Below, one piece after another: positions 11,532 to 21,728 of a stretch of DNA of 64,000 nucleotides. The notes under the pieces were generated by a model. That model worked only from the letters and a program-made list of their open reading frames with translations, had not been told where the DNA came from and ran no database searches. The stretch lies in NCBI GenBank assembly GCA_000277445.1, contig AJWJ01000008.1, positions 1-64,000 of the forward strand, in the 5' to 3' direction. How positions within the stretch are numbered: position 1 is the first letter of the stretch; each line of letters starts with the position of its first letter. The stretch is from Polysphondylium violaceum (taxonomy: Eukaryota > Evosea > Eumycetozoa > Dictyosteliales > Dictyosteliaceae). The position numbers were made by a program, and so were the translations under genes.

Positions 11532-14240
11532 TTATATAATTGAAGATAAAATTAAAAATAAAATAATAATATAGATTCCAATTAAAAAGGGATATTTTGA
11601 AATTGTTTTGGTAGAGGTTGGATAACGATCACGGAGATATTGACAGGTATGTAATCTTTTCTTTTTCTTGAATTGATTATAGAGTAAATTAATTTGCTCA
11701 TCAAAATCTATTGGCTTGGAAATTGGTTTGTAGAGTTGTAAAATATATTCTAGCATTTCATTATCATAGGAATTATTATATTCCAAATAATGGTAGAATA
11801 TTTGAGAGATACTAATATGATTATCGTAGTTTTTAAGCGAAGCAACTACCAATTCATTTTCAAATAGGTATCTAACTATATGAAGATGACCCTTGGAAAA
11901 TGCACCATAGAGTATCAATTTATACATATAAGTAGATAAGCTTATTTGTTTGATTACATTGTCTATAAATTTAACGAGATTGGTGTTTCCAATCATTCCT
12001 ATTATTCTAAAAATACTAAAATCTGAAAGATGGAAAGTGATCAATTTAATTCTGTTGTTTGAAATAAGAGTTTGGATATGATGAACAAAACAATTAAGTT
12101 TACCAGCCTTTAAAAGATTATAAAGATAATATCCTATATTATATTCTTCATTGATCTCTTTTTTAGGTGTATTGGGTGCCAAGAGTGATTCAAATAGATT
12201 CAAAATAGAGATATCGTAAACAATGGCACAGTTGATCAAATCCGATAATGAAGTGGGATTGTAGCGCATTGTTTTAATTACATACTCCACAACTTGGTAT
12301 TGGTTTCTTTGGATTGCGTTGATTAAATACTCATCTCTAATTGCATTGCCTTTTTGAACTAAAACTCTGACCAACTGAATATCGCCTCTAATAAATGCAT
12401 TCTTTAGTATTTGATGTACGTTTATATTGACGTTCTCTTTGATTCCCATCAAGAGTCTAGTTTGAAAGAATTGAATCTCGTACTCTGGTGTAAAGAGGAA
12501 ATGATATATCTGCTCTCTTGATTCGATTGGAATTCTTTCTAAAATTTGTGTATTTATATACAAAATACTGGGTAAAAATGCAATTGGGGAGAGATTTAAA
12601 ATGGTTTGATAAAATATTTCCAAGACCTTCAAGTTTCCAACGCCCACCAAAAATTGAATAAACAAATTGATCAATTGTTTGTTTGATGTCTTTATGCAAC
12701 GCTTTACTAAAGTTGTTAGAAAATGAGTCAAGTTTGAAACCATTTGAATGGAATGAAATTGATATTTTTCAACTGAAAAATGAATATTCAATTGATCTAT
12801 TAAATCTAATGAACTCCAAAAAGTAAATCCTTCAGAAATTGAATTCGTCAAAGCAAATTTTAAGAAATCTATATTGATATGAGTAATTGAATACTCAAGC
12901 AGCAATACCCAATCTGGAGATTCAATCATAGATTTTGTATATAAAGATGGATTTTCTTTTTTAAACAAAGATTTAATTAAATTAATTGAGCCAGACAACA
13001 TTGAATAATGAATTAAATTCTTTACTGTATATTTTTTTCCTAAAATTGATTCCAATGGAAAAACAATATATTTTAAAAATGCTATATTTGGATTATCTTC
13101 TTCTTCTAAACGTTCTAAATCTTGATCTAAACTAATTGGTTTTAAATCCTTTTTCTCTTTACAATAACATTTATTATAAATATAAACTATTGTTTTAATT
13201 ATATTTAAATCTTTTTTGCCTTCCAAAGTTGGATAGATTGGATTTATATTATTATTATTATTTTGATTACTATTATTATTGTTTTGACTACTATTATTAT
13301 TATTACATTGAATATTTATATTGCTATTTATATTTCCATTATTTTCATACTTTTCATATACTATTTGACTATATTGATACTTATTATTATTTTGATTATT
13401 GACATCTAATAATAATTTTTGATTATAATTGATTGAAATATTTGATACACCTTTTATAAAACTATTGGAGGAGTATTTGATTAAATTCTTTTTCAATAAA
13501 GATTTGATTAGATTTAAATTTTCAGAATATAATAAATCCTCGATAAAGATAGTGTCTCTTGGACACAATCTATCGACTGTTAATTGATCAATGTCGAAAA
13601 ATGGACATTCTAATAGATATTCAATCATATTATCTCGAAGTTTTTCATTATTATTTGAAATTTGAATCATTTTCTTTAATGCACAACTAATGTTAAAAGT
13701 ACCATTTTGAAACAAAAGCAAGTACTCCAATGTTTTCTTATCGCCCAACGAAATGGCTAAATCTAATGAACTCTTTTCAACTAATACTTTTAAATCTTGA
13801 CACAAAATAACGATAGCTAAATAATTTTTACAAGAAATTGCAATATCCAATGATGCCTTGGTGGTAGAGAATATAAATGAAAGTCTATTAATTACTAATT
13901 TTAAGAAATTAAATATTTTCTCCTTTGAAATATTACTATTGCTATTATTATTACTACTATCTTCTAATTGATTGTTTATATTGATGTCTGTGAAAATGGT
14001 TTTAATTAAATCTTCAACATTGTTTGAATCTACAGATATATAATCATTTCTTTTTAATCTATACTCGAGCAATTCCAAATATCCATTTTGGAGCATCCAA
14101 TTTAATGAATGGCATTCTTCAAAATTCTTTATATTATAAATATGTTGATTTGATTGTTGTTTCAACTGATACCAAATCGTGTGATTTAAATATTTATTTT
14201 TCCAGATATAAAAAAACAATTGATTGTTGAAATTGATCAT
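11532..14240 (-). CDS. Large dictyostelid ankyrin-repeat-type protein with C-terminal membrane anchor
   Basis: This 902-aa single-exon protein belongs to the large dictyostelid class of degenerate ankyrin-repeat proteins. Helix-turn-helix units recur along it (for example SLGDKKTLEYLLLFQ, KGHLHIVRYLFEN, and RGDIQLVRVLVQKGN), each with an L-x-x-x-L pattern. The N-terminus (FFYIWKNKYLNHTIWYQL) matches the usual first helix of this class. An Asn-rich spacer of more than 40 residues sits at about 305-350. The final 20 residues (FLIGIYIIILFLILSSII) are a strong transmembrane segment at the extreme C-terminus, so a tail-anchored topology is likely (inference). Function is unknown. It is convergent with the second acetyltransferase, with 66 bp between stops. 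Confidence 0.85.
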   Translation of the reverse strand: MINFNNQLFFYIWKNKYLNHTIWYQLKQQSNQHIYNIKNFEECHSLNWMLQNGYLELLEYRLKRNDYISVDSNNVEDLIKTIFTDININNQLEDSSNNNSNSNISKEKIFNFLKLVINRLSFIFSTTKASLDIAISCKNYLAIVILCQDLKVLVEKSSLDLAISLGDKKTLEYLLLFQNGTFNISCALKKMIQISNNNEKLRDNMIEYLLECPFFDIDQLTVDRLCPRDTIFIEDLLYSENLNLIKSLLKKNLIKYSSNSFIKGVSNISINYNQKLLLDVNNQNNNKYQYSQIVYEKYENNGNINSNINIQCNNNNSSQNNNNSNQNNNNNINPIYPTLEGKKDLNIIKTIVYIYNKCYCKEKKDLKPISLDQDLERLEEEDNPNIAFLKYIVFPLESILGKKYTVKNLIHYSMLSGSINLIKSLFKKENPSLYTKSMIESPDWVLLLEYSITHINIDFLKFALTNSISEGFTFWSSLDLIDQLNIHFSVEKYQFHSIQMVSNLTHFLTTLVKRCIKTSNKQLINLFIQFLVGVGNLKVLEIFYQTILNLSPIAFLPSILYINTQILERIPIESREQIYHFLFTPEYEIQFFQTRLLMGIKENVNINVHQILKNAFIRGDIQLVRVLVQKGNAIRDEYLINAIQRNQYQVVEYVIKTMRYNPTSLSDLINCAIVYDISILNLFESLLAPNTPKKEINEEYNIGYYLYNLLKAGKLNCFVHHIQTLISNNRIKLITFHLSDFSIFRIIGMIGNTNLVKFIDNVIKQISLSTYMYKLILYGAFSKGHLHIVRYLFENELVVASLKNYDNHISISQIFYHYLEYNNSYDNEMLEYILQLYKPISKPIDFDEQINLLYNQFKKKKRLHTCQYLRDRYPTSTKTISKYPFLIGIYIIILFLILSSII

Positions 14241-16158
14241 TTTTACAGGACACTATGTAAAATAAGTAGATGGCGGCGCAGGCACAAAATTTGTTGCTCT
14301 TGAGGGTGGTGAATGAAAATGATAAATTTTCATAATCACAATAACAACAAATATAACAAATATATATTACTTTCACACACACAAAACAAGAAAAAAAAAA
14401 AAAAAAAAAAAAAGAAAAAAAAACAAGTTTATTTGTTTCAGCGTGTGTGTTCGTGTATTTATAATATATATATTTGTTTGAATGTATAAGTTGGTGAGTC
14501 AAAAAATGTTTACCCCTTATATCACAATCACCCTAACTTCACACAAACAAAAAAAAAGACAAAAAAAAAAAAGTTGGATCACTCACTCACACCCACACAC
14601 CCACACACAGACACATATCTCACACAGTGTGTGCCAAAATAAAACTACTTGCCTTCATTCTCTCATAGAAGTTTTTCTAATCTATACATATAAAAATAGA
14701 AATAAATGAATGTGTGTTGCGTTTGTGTGAGAGAAAAAAAGTTAGAGGAGGAAGTTATGTCATGAGCTCAACAACAACGGATGTGTGGATGTAGGTGTGG
14801 GATGATAGATTTATCACACATTTATATCTATAAATAAGTGGAATTGTGTGGTGTGAATGTGTGTGTGAGTATTATTTTGTGATAACCATTTAAGTTTAAT
14901 CTCTATTTAAAAATTTTTTCAAACAAGTTGATCAAGATTGTTAGATCCAAAAATGTATATTATAATAAATACTCTTACTAAATTTATTATTGATGGGTCA
15001 CCTCCATAAAAGGAAACGATCTAATCTAACTTTAAATTTTAATAAAATAAAATAAATAAATAAATAAATTAAATTCACCAATCAAATCGATAGATATTAT
15101 TTTACTTGTTATGTTGTTGATGGCAACAATGATAGTAAAAGTAATAATACTATTATTCCTATTTCTATTAATAATAATAGTAATAATAATAGTATAGTTT
15201 TATTATTAATAAAAAAGAAATGGAATATTATAATAGAATCCCAAATTTCACCACCCACACACCCTTCACTAATCAATCATAAATCAATTAAAAACGTAGG
15301 AGTGCCCAAGTGTTGGAGTGTGATCTATATTTAGTCAATGCAAAATTATCCCATATTTTTATGATGAAAATTATTCCTTTTGCAAACACTCTATGAACTT
15401 GGATTGTTTTATTAGAAATTCAATAGTCAATGATTGTGTGGTTTATGTGGAGGTGGGCAGTCTATTTAAAATTCCCTCAATTATCCCACCTATACATCAC
15501 CCAACAACTTTGCTAATGATGGCATTATTATAAAGATCTGTGCAGTTTTCAAAAAAAAGCGCGTCCACTTGCCAAAAAAATAGATAGTGAGGGAAAAAAA
15601 AAAAAAATAATCAGCAGCAAATCAATGTGTTTATTTTTTTTTTTGATAAAAAAAACATATGCAAGGAGTGACCAACCAATGAGATTTGCATGAATGAAAA
15701 AAATTTTGTAGTTTTTTTAAAATTTTTTTAAAAAAATCTTTTGAATCACAACAACAACTACGGGCCAAAACCCGGTCTATTTTTCCGTTTTTGAATAGCT
15801 GGTTATTTTTTTTAATTTTATTTTATTTTTTTTATTTATTTTTTTGGACTCTCAGACCAAATCAAAAGGTTAGGAACCAATTTTAACTTTAAGAACTAGT
15901 TTGTTTATCTCATCACTCCACATCAATACACCTATTTATAAAAAGGCACTCTCGTGTTTTTTTCTCATTACTATTGTATCAATACCCTTTTTTTGTAAAT
16001 AGATTTTAAAAAAATCACATTTTTTTTTTTTTTTGTATCAATAATCCTTTATTATAAATAGTAAGAATTAGTTTAATTTTAGATAGAAAAATATTTATAA
16101 GATATTAATAGAGAAATTATTATTTTTTTAAACAGGAAAATAAAAAAAAATATAAAGA
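14241..16158. promoter_or_regulatory. Long intergenic region upstream of the PSI gene
   Basis: These 1.9 kb hold no supported ORF or RNA gene. Contents seen are A/T runs (14390-14415, 15595-15650), a CA-rich patch near 14580-14630, a CACCCACACACCC run near 15252-15264, which resembles the dictyostelid G-box bound by GBF, and a short GC-rich inverted pair, CGGG and CCCG, near 15761-15775. It probably contains the promoter of the PSI-family gene at 16159. Regulatory assignments are inference from motif likeness only. Confidence 0.4.
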
Positions 16159-18231
16159 ATGTTGAAATTAAATATTCTTTTATTTGTACTTTTATCAGTA
16201 CTTGCATTTACTATTTATGCAGATGAAATTCCATCAACTCTTAAGTTAGAAGCTATTATTTTCGATCAACATCCAAGTTTGGACTCAAATTTCGAACCAG
16301 AAGGTGGTAATCTTACCCCAGGTCTTGTAAAAACTTCATTAAATCAAGTTAGCCGTGTTCCAGAATTGGTCAGCACTGCCCAAACTGCCCTCAATAATCA
16401 AGGTAGAATTAAAAGTCCAACAACATTTAAATGGTGGTTTGCTTCTAATCCAGCCACCAATGTTCCAATTCAAAGTCCAATGGTCCTCAACTATCAAGAT
16501 AGATCTGGCGTTTACAGTTATTCAAACAGTTATTTCTTCCCAATCGATGGAAAGGGATGGGATGCCACTGGTAAATACAGAATCTATAGCAATGGTTCAG
16601 TTAATCACAACTTCCATTTCTGTCTCAAGATCAACTCTAAATTCACTTACAAGGGCACTGAAGAATTCTTGTTTGTTGGTGATGATGATGTTTGGGTATT
16701 CATTGATAACAAACTCGCCGTTGATTTGGGTGGTCTCCATTCAAGAGAACAAGCCTCTATCAATCTCAAATCCTCCACCCTCGGTCTCAAGGTCGACAAA
16801 ACTTACAACTTTGATTTCTTTTATTGCGAACGTCACACCACTGCCTCCAACATGAGAATTGATACCAATCTTGAAGTATTTTGTCCATACTATGACTATT
16901 GTGGTGTTTGTTCAGGTGATGGTTCAACTTGTTGTAATGCTGCCACAACTTGTAACGATAATAAGCCATGTACTATTGACACCTGCCCACCATGGAACAC
17001 TGTCATTGACAGTGGTAAATCCATCTCTGACTATTGCTCTCACACTCCAAAATCCTGTCCAAATGATAATCAATGTTACACTGGTAGTTGCAACACTGCC
17101 AATGGTAACTGCCAGCAAACTAAGATTACCTGTCCACCAATTGCTTGTCAAGTGCTTATTGGCTGCAACAATTCTACTGGTTGCCAATACAAACCAAAAT
17201 GCTCTGGACCCTGTAACACTGGAAAATGCGATGCCCAAGGCGAATGTATTGCCAGAGATTGTCAAGGATCAGATCCATGCAAGGTCTATAGCTGTGATCC
17301 AAACAGTGGTTGTTCAATGGTAGACAAATGTCCACAACTCGACAACCCATGCATTATTGCCTCTTGTTCTGCCAACGGAACCTGTATCAACACTGATATC
17401 TCTCAAGGTGGTAAATGTTGCAAAGATGATTGTGATGACAAACTTAAGCCATGTCAATATGGTACCTGTGACACTGATGGCAAATGCATTGTCCACGAAA
17501 AAGACCTTGAAGATGGTAACCTTTGCACCATCGGTAAATGTGACCCAGCCACTGGTGTTGTCTCTCAAGATCCAGTCGTTTGTGACGGTTGTAAAGATTG
17601 TGCTGAAGGCAATTGTATCCAAGTAGATGCCAACTGCGACGACTCTAATTTCTGTACCATCGACGCTTGCAGTGCCAGCGGTAACTGTACATACACACCA
17701 ACCAACTGCGACGACCAAGATCCATGCACCATCGACACATGCGATGCCAAGGAAGGCAAATGCGTCCACACCCCACTCGTCTGTCCAGACGAAGGTAACT
17801 GTCAAGTTGGTTACTGCTCTGCTGGTGAATGTAAAGTCAAACCAAGAGAATGCCCAGCCACTGGCGCCTTTTGTTTAATCACTGAATGTGATGAAGCTGC
17901 TGGTTGCATCGTATACGACAAGAGATGCACTTCTGATAATCCAAAATGCCAACGTGGTGTCTGTTCCAACGAAACTGCTGAATGCGTCTCTCGTGACTAT
18001 GATCCCAAACCATTCATCTGCAAAACTGCCGCCGTCGTCTCTACCGCTGTTATTGCTGGTGTTACTGTCGCTGGTGCTGTTGCCCTTGGTCTTGCCATCT
18101 TTGGTGGTAAAAAAGGTTACGATTACTGGAAAGAAACTCACGATAACAAGATTTCTATGGCCACTGAAAATCCACTCTATGTCCAAAATCCAGCCAGTGC
18201 TGAAAATCCATTATACACTGGTAACACATAA
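16159..18231 (+). CDS. PSI-family PA14/fibro-slime membrane protein with NPLY tail
   Basis: This 690-aa type I membrane protein is of the prespore-inducing-factor (PSI) family. In order it has a signal peptide (residues 1-21, ending TIYADE), a PA14/fibro-slime domain at about 85-245 with the hallmark GDDDVWVFIDNKLAVDLGG, then CGVCSGDGSTCC and about 370 residues of Cys-rich repeats of the type DPCTIDTCD. A transmembrane helix lies at about 622-648 and a cytoplasmic tail of about 40 residues follows. Known PSI members are secreted or surface glycoproteins linked to prespore differentiation. The tail carries two NPLY motifs (671-674 and 683-686), which resemble the NPxY talin/PTB-binding motif of integrin beta and dictyostelid Sib adhesion proteins. 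Codon use is C-ending in the repeats, which suggests strong expression. Confidence 0.9.
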   Translation: MLKLNILLFVLLSVLAFTIYADEIPSTLKLEAIIFDQHPSLDSNFEPEGGNLTPGLVKTSLNQVSRVPELVSTAQTALNNQGRIKSPTTFKWWFASNPATNVPIQSPMVLNYQDRSGVYSYSNSYFFPIDGKGWDATGKYRIYSNGSVNHNFHFCLKINSKFTYKGTEEFLFVGDDDVWVFIDNKLAVDLGGLHSREQASINLKSSTLGLKVDKTYNFDFFYCERHTTASNMRIDTNLEVFCPYYDYCGVCSGDGSTCCNAATTCNDNKPCTIDTCPPWNTVIDSGKSISDYCSHTPKSCPNDNQCYTGSCNTANGNCQQTKITCPPIACQVLIGCNNSTGCQYKPKCSGPCNTGKCDAQGECIARDCQGSDPCKVYSCDPNSGCSMVDKCPQLDNPCIIASCSANGTCINTDISQGGKCCKDDCDDKLKPCQYGTCDTDGKCIVHEKDLEDGNLCTIGKCDPATGVVSQDPVVCDGCKDCAEGNCIQVDANCDDSNFCTIDACSASGNCTYTPTNCDDQDPCTIDTCDAKEGKCVHTPLVCPDEGNCQVGYCSAGECKVKPRECPATGAFCLITECDEAAGCIVYDKRCTSDNPKCQRGVCSNETAECVSRDYDPKPFICKTAAVVSTAVIAGVTVAGAVALGLAIFGGKKGYDYWKETHDNKISMATENPLYVQNPASAENPLYTGNT

Positions 18232-18767
18232 ACACCTCTCAATCTCTCACACCTCAATTCAATTTACTAAATAGTAGAGAGTGTACTATCTATGTATTGT
18301 ATCTATACTTTATTTATTTATCAAACCCCCATCAATCCTTAGAGTCTCCCAATTTGTAATATTACCCACTTTTTTCCGTTTAAAAATATTACACTCTTGA
18401 ATCCGTAATTTATAATAAATCTATACTTTTTTATTTATTTAATATATCTAAATCCTTTTTCGATTTTTTTTATTTAACTTGACTTTATTGATTTTATGAA
18501 ATATTTGCACAAGTGAGTGTGTTCTTGTGTGGTTATCAAAATTTTATACACCCCCTCAAATCCAATTTGGGTGTAAAAAAAAATAGATATATATTTCCCA
18601 CGATTATTTTGTTGTTATTATTATTTTACTCTTACTATATTATTATCTGCTTAGTGTGCTATATTTGTGCATCCCAATTCATTATAGGATAAATTTAGGG
18701 ACTTTTGTGATATGTACCATAGACCGTAATAGATCTTAATTATTGTATCATACTTTTAGAAACAAAA
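18232..18767. other. Intergenic region between PSI and CBM49-like genes
   Basis: The 3' untranslated region of the PSI gene and the promoter of the next gene. AT-rich with no supported ORF or RNA. Confidence 0.35.
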
Positions 18768-19310
18768 ATGAAGATTTATAGTATAATTTGCTTTGTATTT
18801 CTATCATCAATACTCTTTTCTACAGTCTATGGTGAATCTAAAGGAGCTCATTGTGGAGGTGATTCATGTCCTCCTTATTGTATTGATAAAACATTTTGTT
18901 TAGTAATAACTGGTAAATATATTATGAATATAAAATATTATCAAGATCACACCACCAATCTAGATCCTAACAGACTATTCCTACTTTTGTACAATTTAGA
19001 ATATACAGATTTAAGTTTATCAACTAAAATAAATGAAACTTTTTATGATCAAGTAAATGATGTACCAGTGTATAGGTATTTGGTAACTATCAAAAACAAA
19101 GGGACTCATCAAATAAAAACATTAAGAATGTCATTCAATCATGATAAATTGAAAATAATTAACCGTCTCGAATGGCCAATTGAACATAATGAGCTTACAC
19201 TACCCTACAGGGTAAGAATCAAACCAAATCAAGAATACACATCAAGTTTCTATATAAGAGGTATTGATAATCCAAACTTTCAATTACCTAGATTTCATTT
19301 TGATGAATAG
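18768..19310 (+). CDS. Secreted CBM49-like carbohydrate-binding protein
   Basis: This 180-aa single-exon protein has a signal peptide (residues 1-22, FLSSILFSTVYG) followed by a short Cys-rich stretch (CGGDSCPPYC). The domain at about residues 75-175 has the pattern VTIKNKGTHQIKTLRM...W......LTLPYRVRIKPNQ......YIRG, which matches the beta-sandwich CBM49 cellulose-binding modules common in dictyostelid sheath and spore-coat proteins. It probably binds cellulose in the extracellular matrix (inference). Two shorter relatives lie at 24192 and 25074. There is no catalytic domain. Confidence 0.78.
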   Translation: MKIYSIICFVFLSSILFSTVYGESKGAHCGGDSCPPYCIDKTFCLVITGKYIMNIKYYQDHTTNLDPNRLFLLLYNLEYTDLSLSTKINETFYDQVNDVPVYRYLVTIKNKGTHQIKTLRMSFNHDKLKIINRLEWPIEHNELTLPYRVRIKPNQEYTSSFYIRGIDNPNFQLPRFHFDE

Positions 19311-19440
19311 AATAAATTTAATTTAATTTTTTATTTTTGATCAAATTCGTTCGTTTTTTCAGTTTTTCGTATTTTGTTTTTTTTTAATTTATTTTTTTCC
19401 ACATATCAAATTCTCAATTATATAATTATAAACACACAAT

Positions 19441-20556
19441 ATGAGTATTGATAAACAAGTTGAATCATTTTTAAAAGTATGATGTCATTTTTCTTATTGT
19501 TAAAATATAGATTTGATATTAATATCCATTTACAACAACAGGAACATAAGGATTTTGTCCTTTCAGAAGATGGTAAAAGAGTTAAGTGCACTCTTACCAA
19601 TCATGAAATGATTGTCAGATTGGATGTCTTGAATACTCACTTACAATCAAAAAAATATAAATTGGTAGCTATTTCTAATTTTGATTTCAAAAAATATGAA
19701 GAAAACTTTATTACCGAATCCAAGAAGAATCCGTATGTAAATCATATATTAAACAAACAAATATTTGAGTGTATTAACTAATTTATACTTATACAGAAAG
19801 AAATTATATTGTGGATTAACATTAACAGAGTTGAATAGAGACCCAGAAGAAATTGAAAAACATATAGCTGGTAGAAAATATAAATTGGCATTAGAGAAAA
19901 AGACTGTAAATAAAAACAGAAAGAAGAAGGCTATGAGCGATAGCATAGATGGTGAAGAGGATGATGAAGAGGAAATAGAAGAAGAAGAGGAAGAAGAGGA
20001 AGAGGAAGATAAGGAAGGCGAAGAAGGTGAGGATGATGATAGTTTTGAATTTTTTGATTATGATCAGCCAGAAGGTGAAGAGGAAGAACAAGATGGTGAG
20101 GAAAATGGTGAGGAAGACGATGAAGAAGAGGAAGATGATGATGAAGAAAGTGAAGGTGATGAAGATGATGAAGCATTATATAATGCTGAATCAGATTCTG
20201 ATGATCAAGATATTATTGGTGATATGAACTATAAAGGATTTGATCATGAAGCTGCATTAAAAGATAATATTGTTTCATCTAAAAAACCAACAACTAAAGC
20301 TCAACCAGAAAAACAACAACAACAAGATAAAAAGAGAAAAAATCAACCAGATCAAACTCCTGAAAAATCAAGTGTACAACCAAATAAAAAACAAAAGCAA
20401 GAACCTCAACCTCAACAAAAACCACAAACCAACAAAACTCCACAAGAAAAACCCCAACAACAAACTAAATCAAAACCTCAAGCAAAACCTCAATCAAAAC
20501 CTCAAGCAAAACCTCAAGCAAAGCCTCAAGCAAAACCTCAACAAAAAAAGAAATAA
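19441..20556 (+). CDS. surf2: SURF2 family protein with acidic and KPQ-repeat tail
   Basis: Three exons, 19441-19476, 19542-19732 and 19797-20556, join in phase to 328 aa. Residues 1-110 match the surfeit locus protein 2 family: a VESFL start, KRVKCTLTNHEM, KKYKLVAI, FDFKKYEENF, and across the second intron LYCGLTLTELNRDPEEIEKHIAGRKY. The function of SURF2 is poorly defined; nucleolar association is reported for animal members. The rest is low complexity: about 80 residues of Glu/Asp, then Lys/Gln-rich sequence, ending in repeated KPQA units. Splicing is required, since the conserved CTLT and LYCGLT segments lie in different frames. The GAACATAAG acceptor at 19541 and CC|GTATGT donor at 19733 are clear. 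Confidence 0.9.
19955..20200 (+). repeat. Low-complexity GA-rich tract encoding acidic run
   Basis: About 240 bp dominated by GAA, GAG and GAT codons inside SURF2. It gives spurious open frames on the minus strand. Confidence 0.7.
20465..20547 (+). repeat. Tandem KPQA-coding repeat
   Basis: Seven or so copies of a 12-bp unit coding Lys-Pro-Gln-Ala (one variant Lys-Pro-Gln-Ser) at the end of SURF2. The near-identity of the units suggests recent slippage expansion. Confidence 0.75.
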
Positions 20557-21728
20557 AGTCTGATTTGACCAATTAATGAATTATTTGTTGTATAAAAAAA
20601 AAAAAAAAAAAAACCTAATAATAATCATTTCATCACAACAATTTCCCATCGAAAATGACTGAGATTGGTTTTATCACAATTACGATTGTACTAGAAACCC
20701 CGTTTAAAAGCACTCACAATAACAATTCATATGCAAATGTACCCTGCACTACAATTGTGCATTTTGTGTTTATTTCCCATGGGAATTTATAAATAATTCT
20801 AGATTACATTTGGATATGGCAATTCACAAAATTTTATGTCACATTTTATTTTTTTTCGTTGATGATGGTGTGGTAATTTATGATTTGATTTTCTTTTTTT
20901 TGAAAAGTGGGCCTAAAAAGGGGGCAAACACGGCTTATGATCAATAGTTTTTTTCTTTAGATTTTTAGCAATTTTTTATTTTTTATAAATTTTTTTTTTG
21001 AAAAAATTTCGAAAAATTTGTTTGAATCAACCTCCCAACTCAAAATCCTACCAACTCTCATACATGCTTTTTGAGAATTGATTGGAAGAGAGAGAACAAC
21101 CCAACCCTTTTATTTGCTAATATATTTATTATTTATTTATTTATTTAAATCACCCCACCACATCACATACACAACACTTACCACATATTAAATCAACGAC
21201 TATCACATATCACCACACTAAACACACATAGAGTATAGACGCTATACTAGGTAGGGGGGACCTTCTCGGATCCTAACAATTGAAAATCTCTATAGAGTAA
21301 TTATCAAAAACTTTTATCCCACACCACTTTCCATAAACTAACAAAACATATAAATATATACATATGTATGGTTGCTTATCAATCAACTTTAATCACAAAT
21401 TATCTCACATCACACACCCACCACACCACTATAGAAAGAAAAAAAAAAAAAAAGGCAAAGCAGAGGGCTTACACCCATTTGTATCTAATTAATCATTAAA
21501 GCCCCCAATTTATTATAATAACAAAAGAATTAAAACAATTATACACTTTTTTAGTATTGAGGAGTAACAACATAGATAATAGTAAAATAACAATAATAGC
21601 AATAATAACAATAAATAGTAAATAATAATAATAGTAAATAATAATATACATAGTAATAATAAATAGAAATAAATAAATAGATACAGATCAAAGAAAAGAG
21701 AGAGGGAGAAAAAAAAATATATATAGAA
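20557..21728. promoter_or_regulatory. Intergenic region upstream of VPS9-domain gene
   Basis: No gene is supported in this 1.2 kb. It has A/T homopolymers, a CA-rich CCACCACATCACA stretch near 21150-21215 and (AAT)-type repeats near 21580-21670, leading to a TATATATAG leader before 21729. It is probably the long promoter of the VPS9 gene. Confidence 0.35.

Noticed and set aside
16787-18274. Several long frames on both strands within the PSI gene
   Set aside because: They follow from repeated Cys/Thr/Asp codons of the PSI repeats and lack start context and domains.
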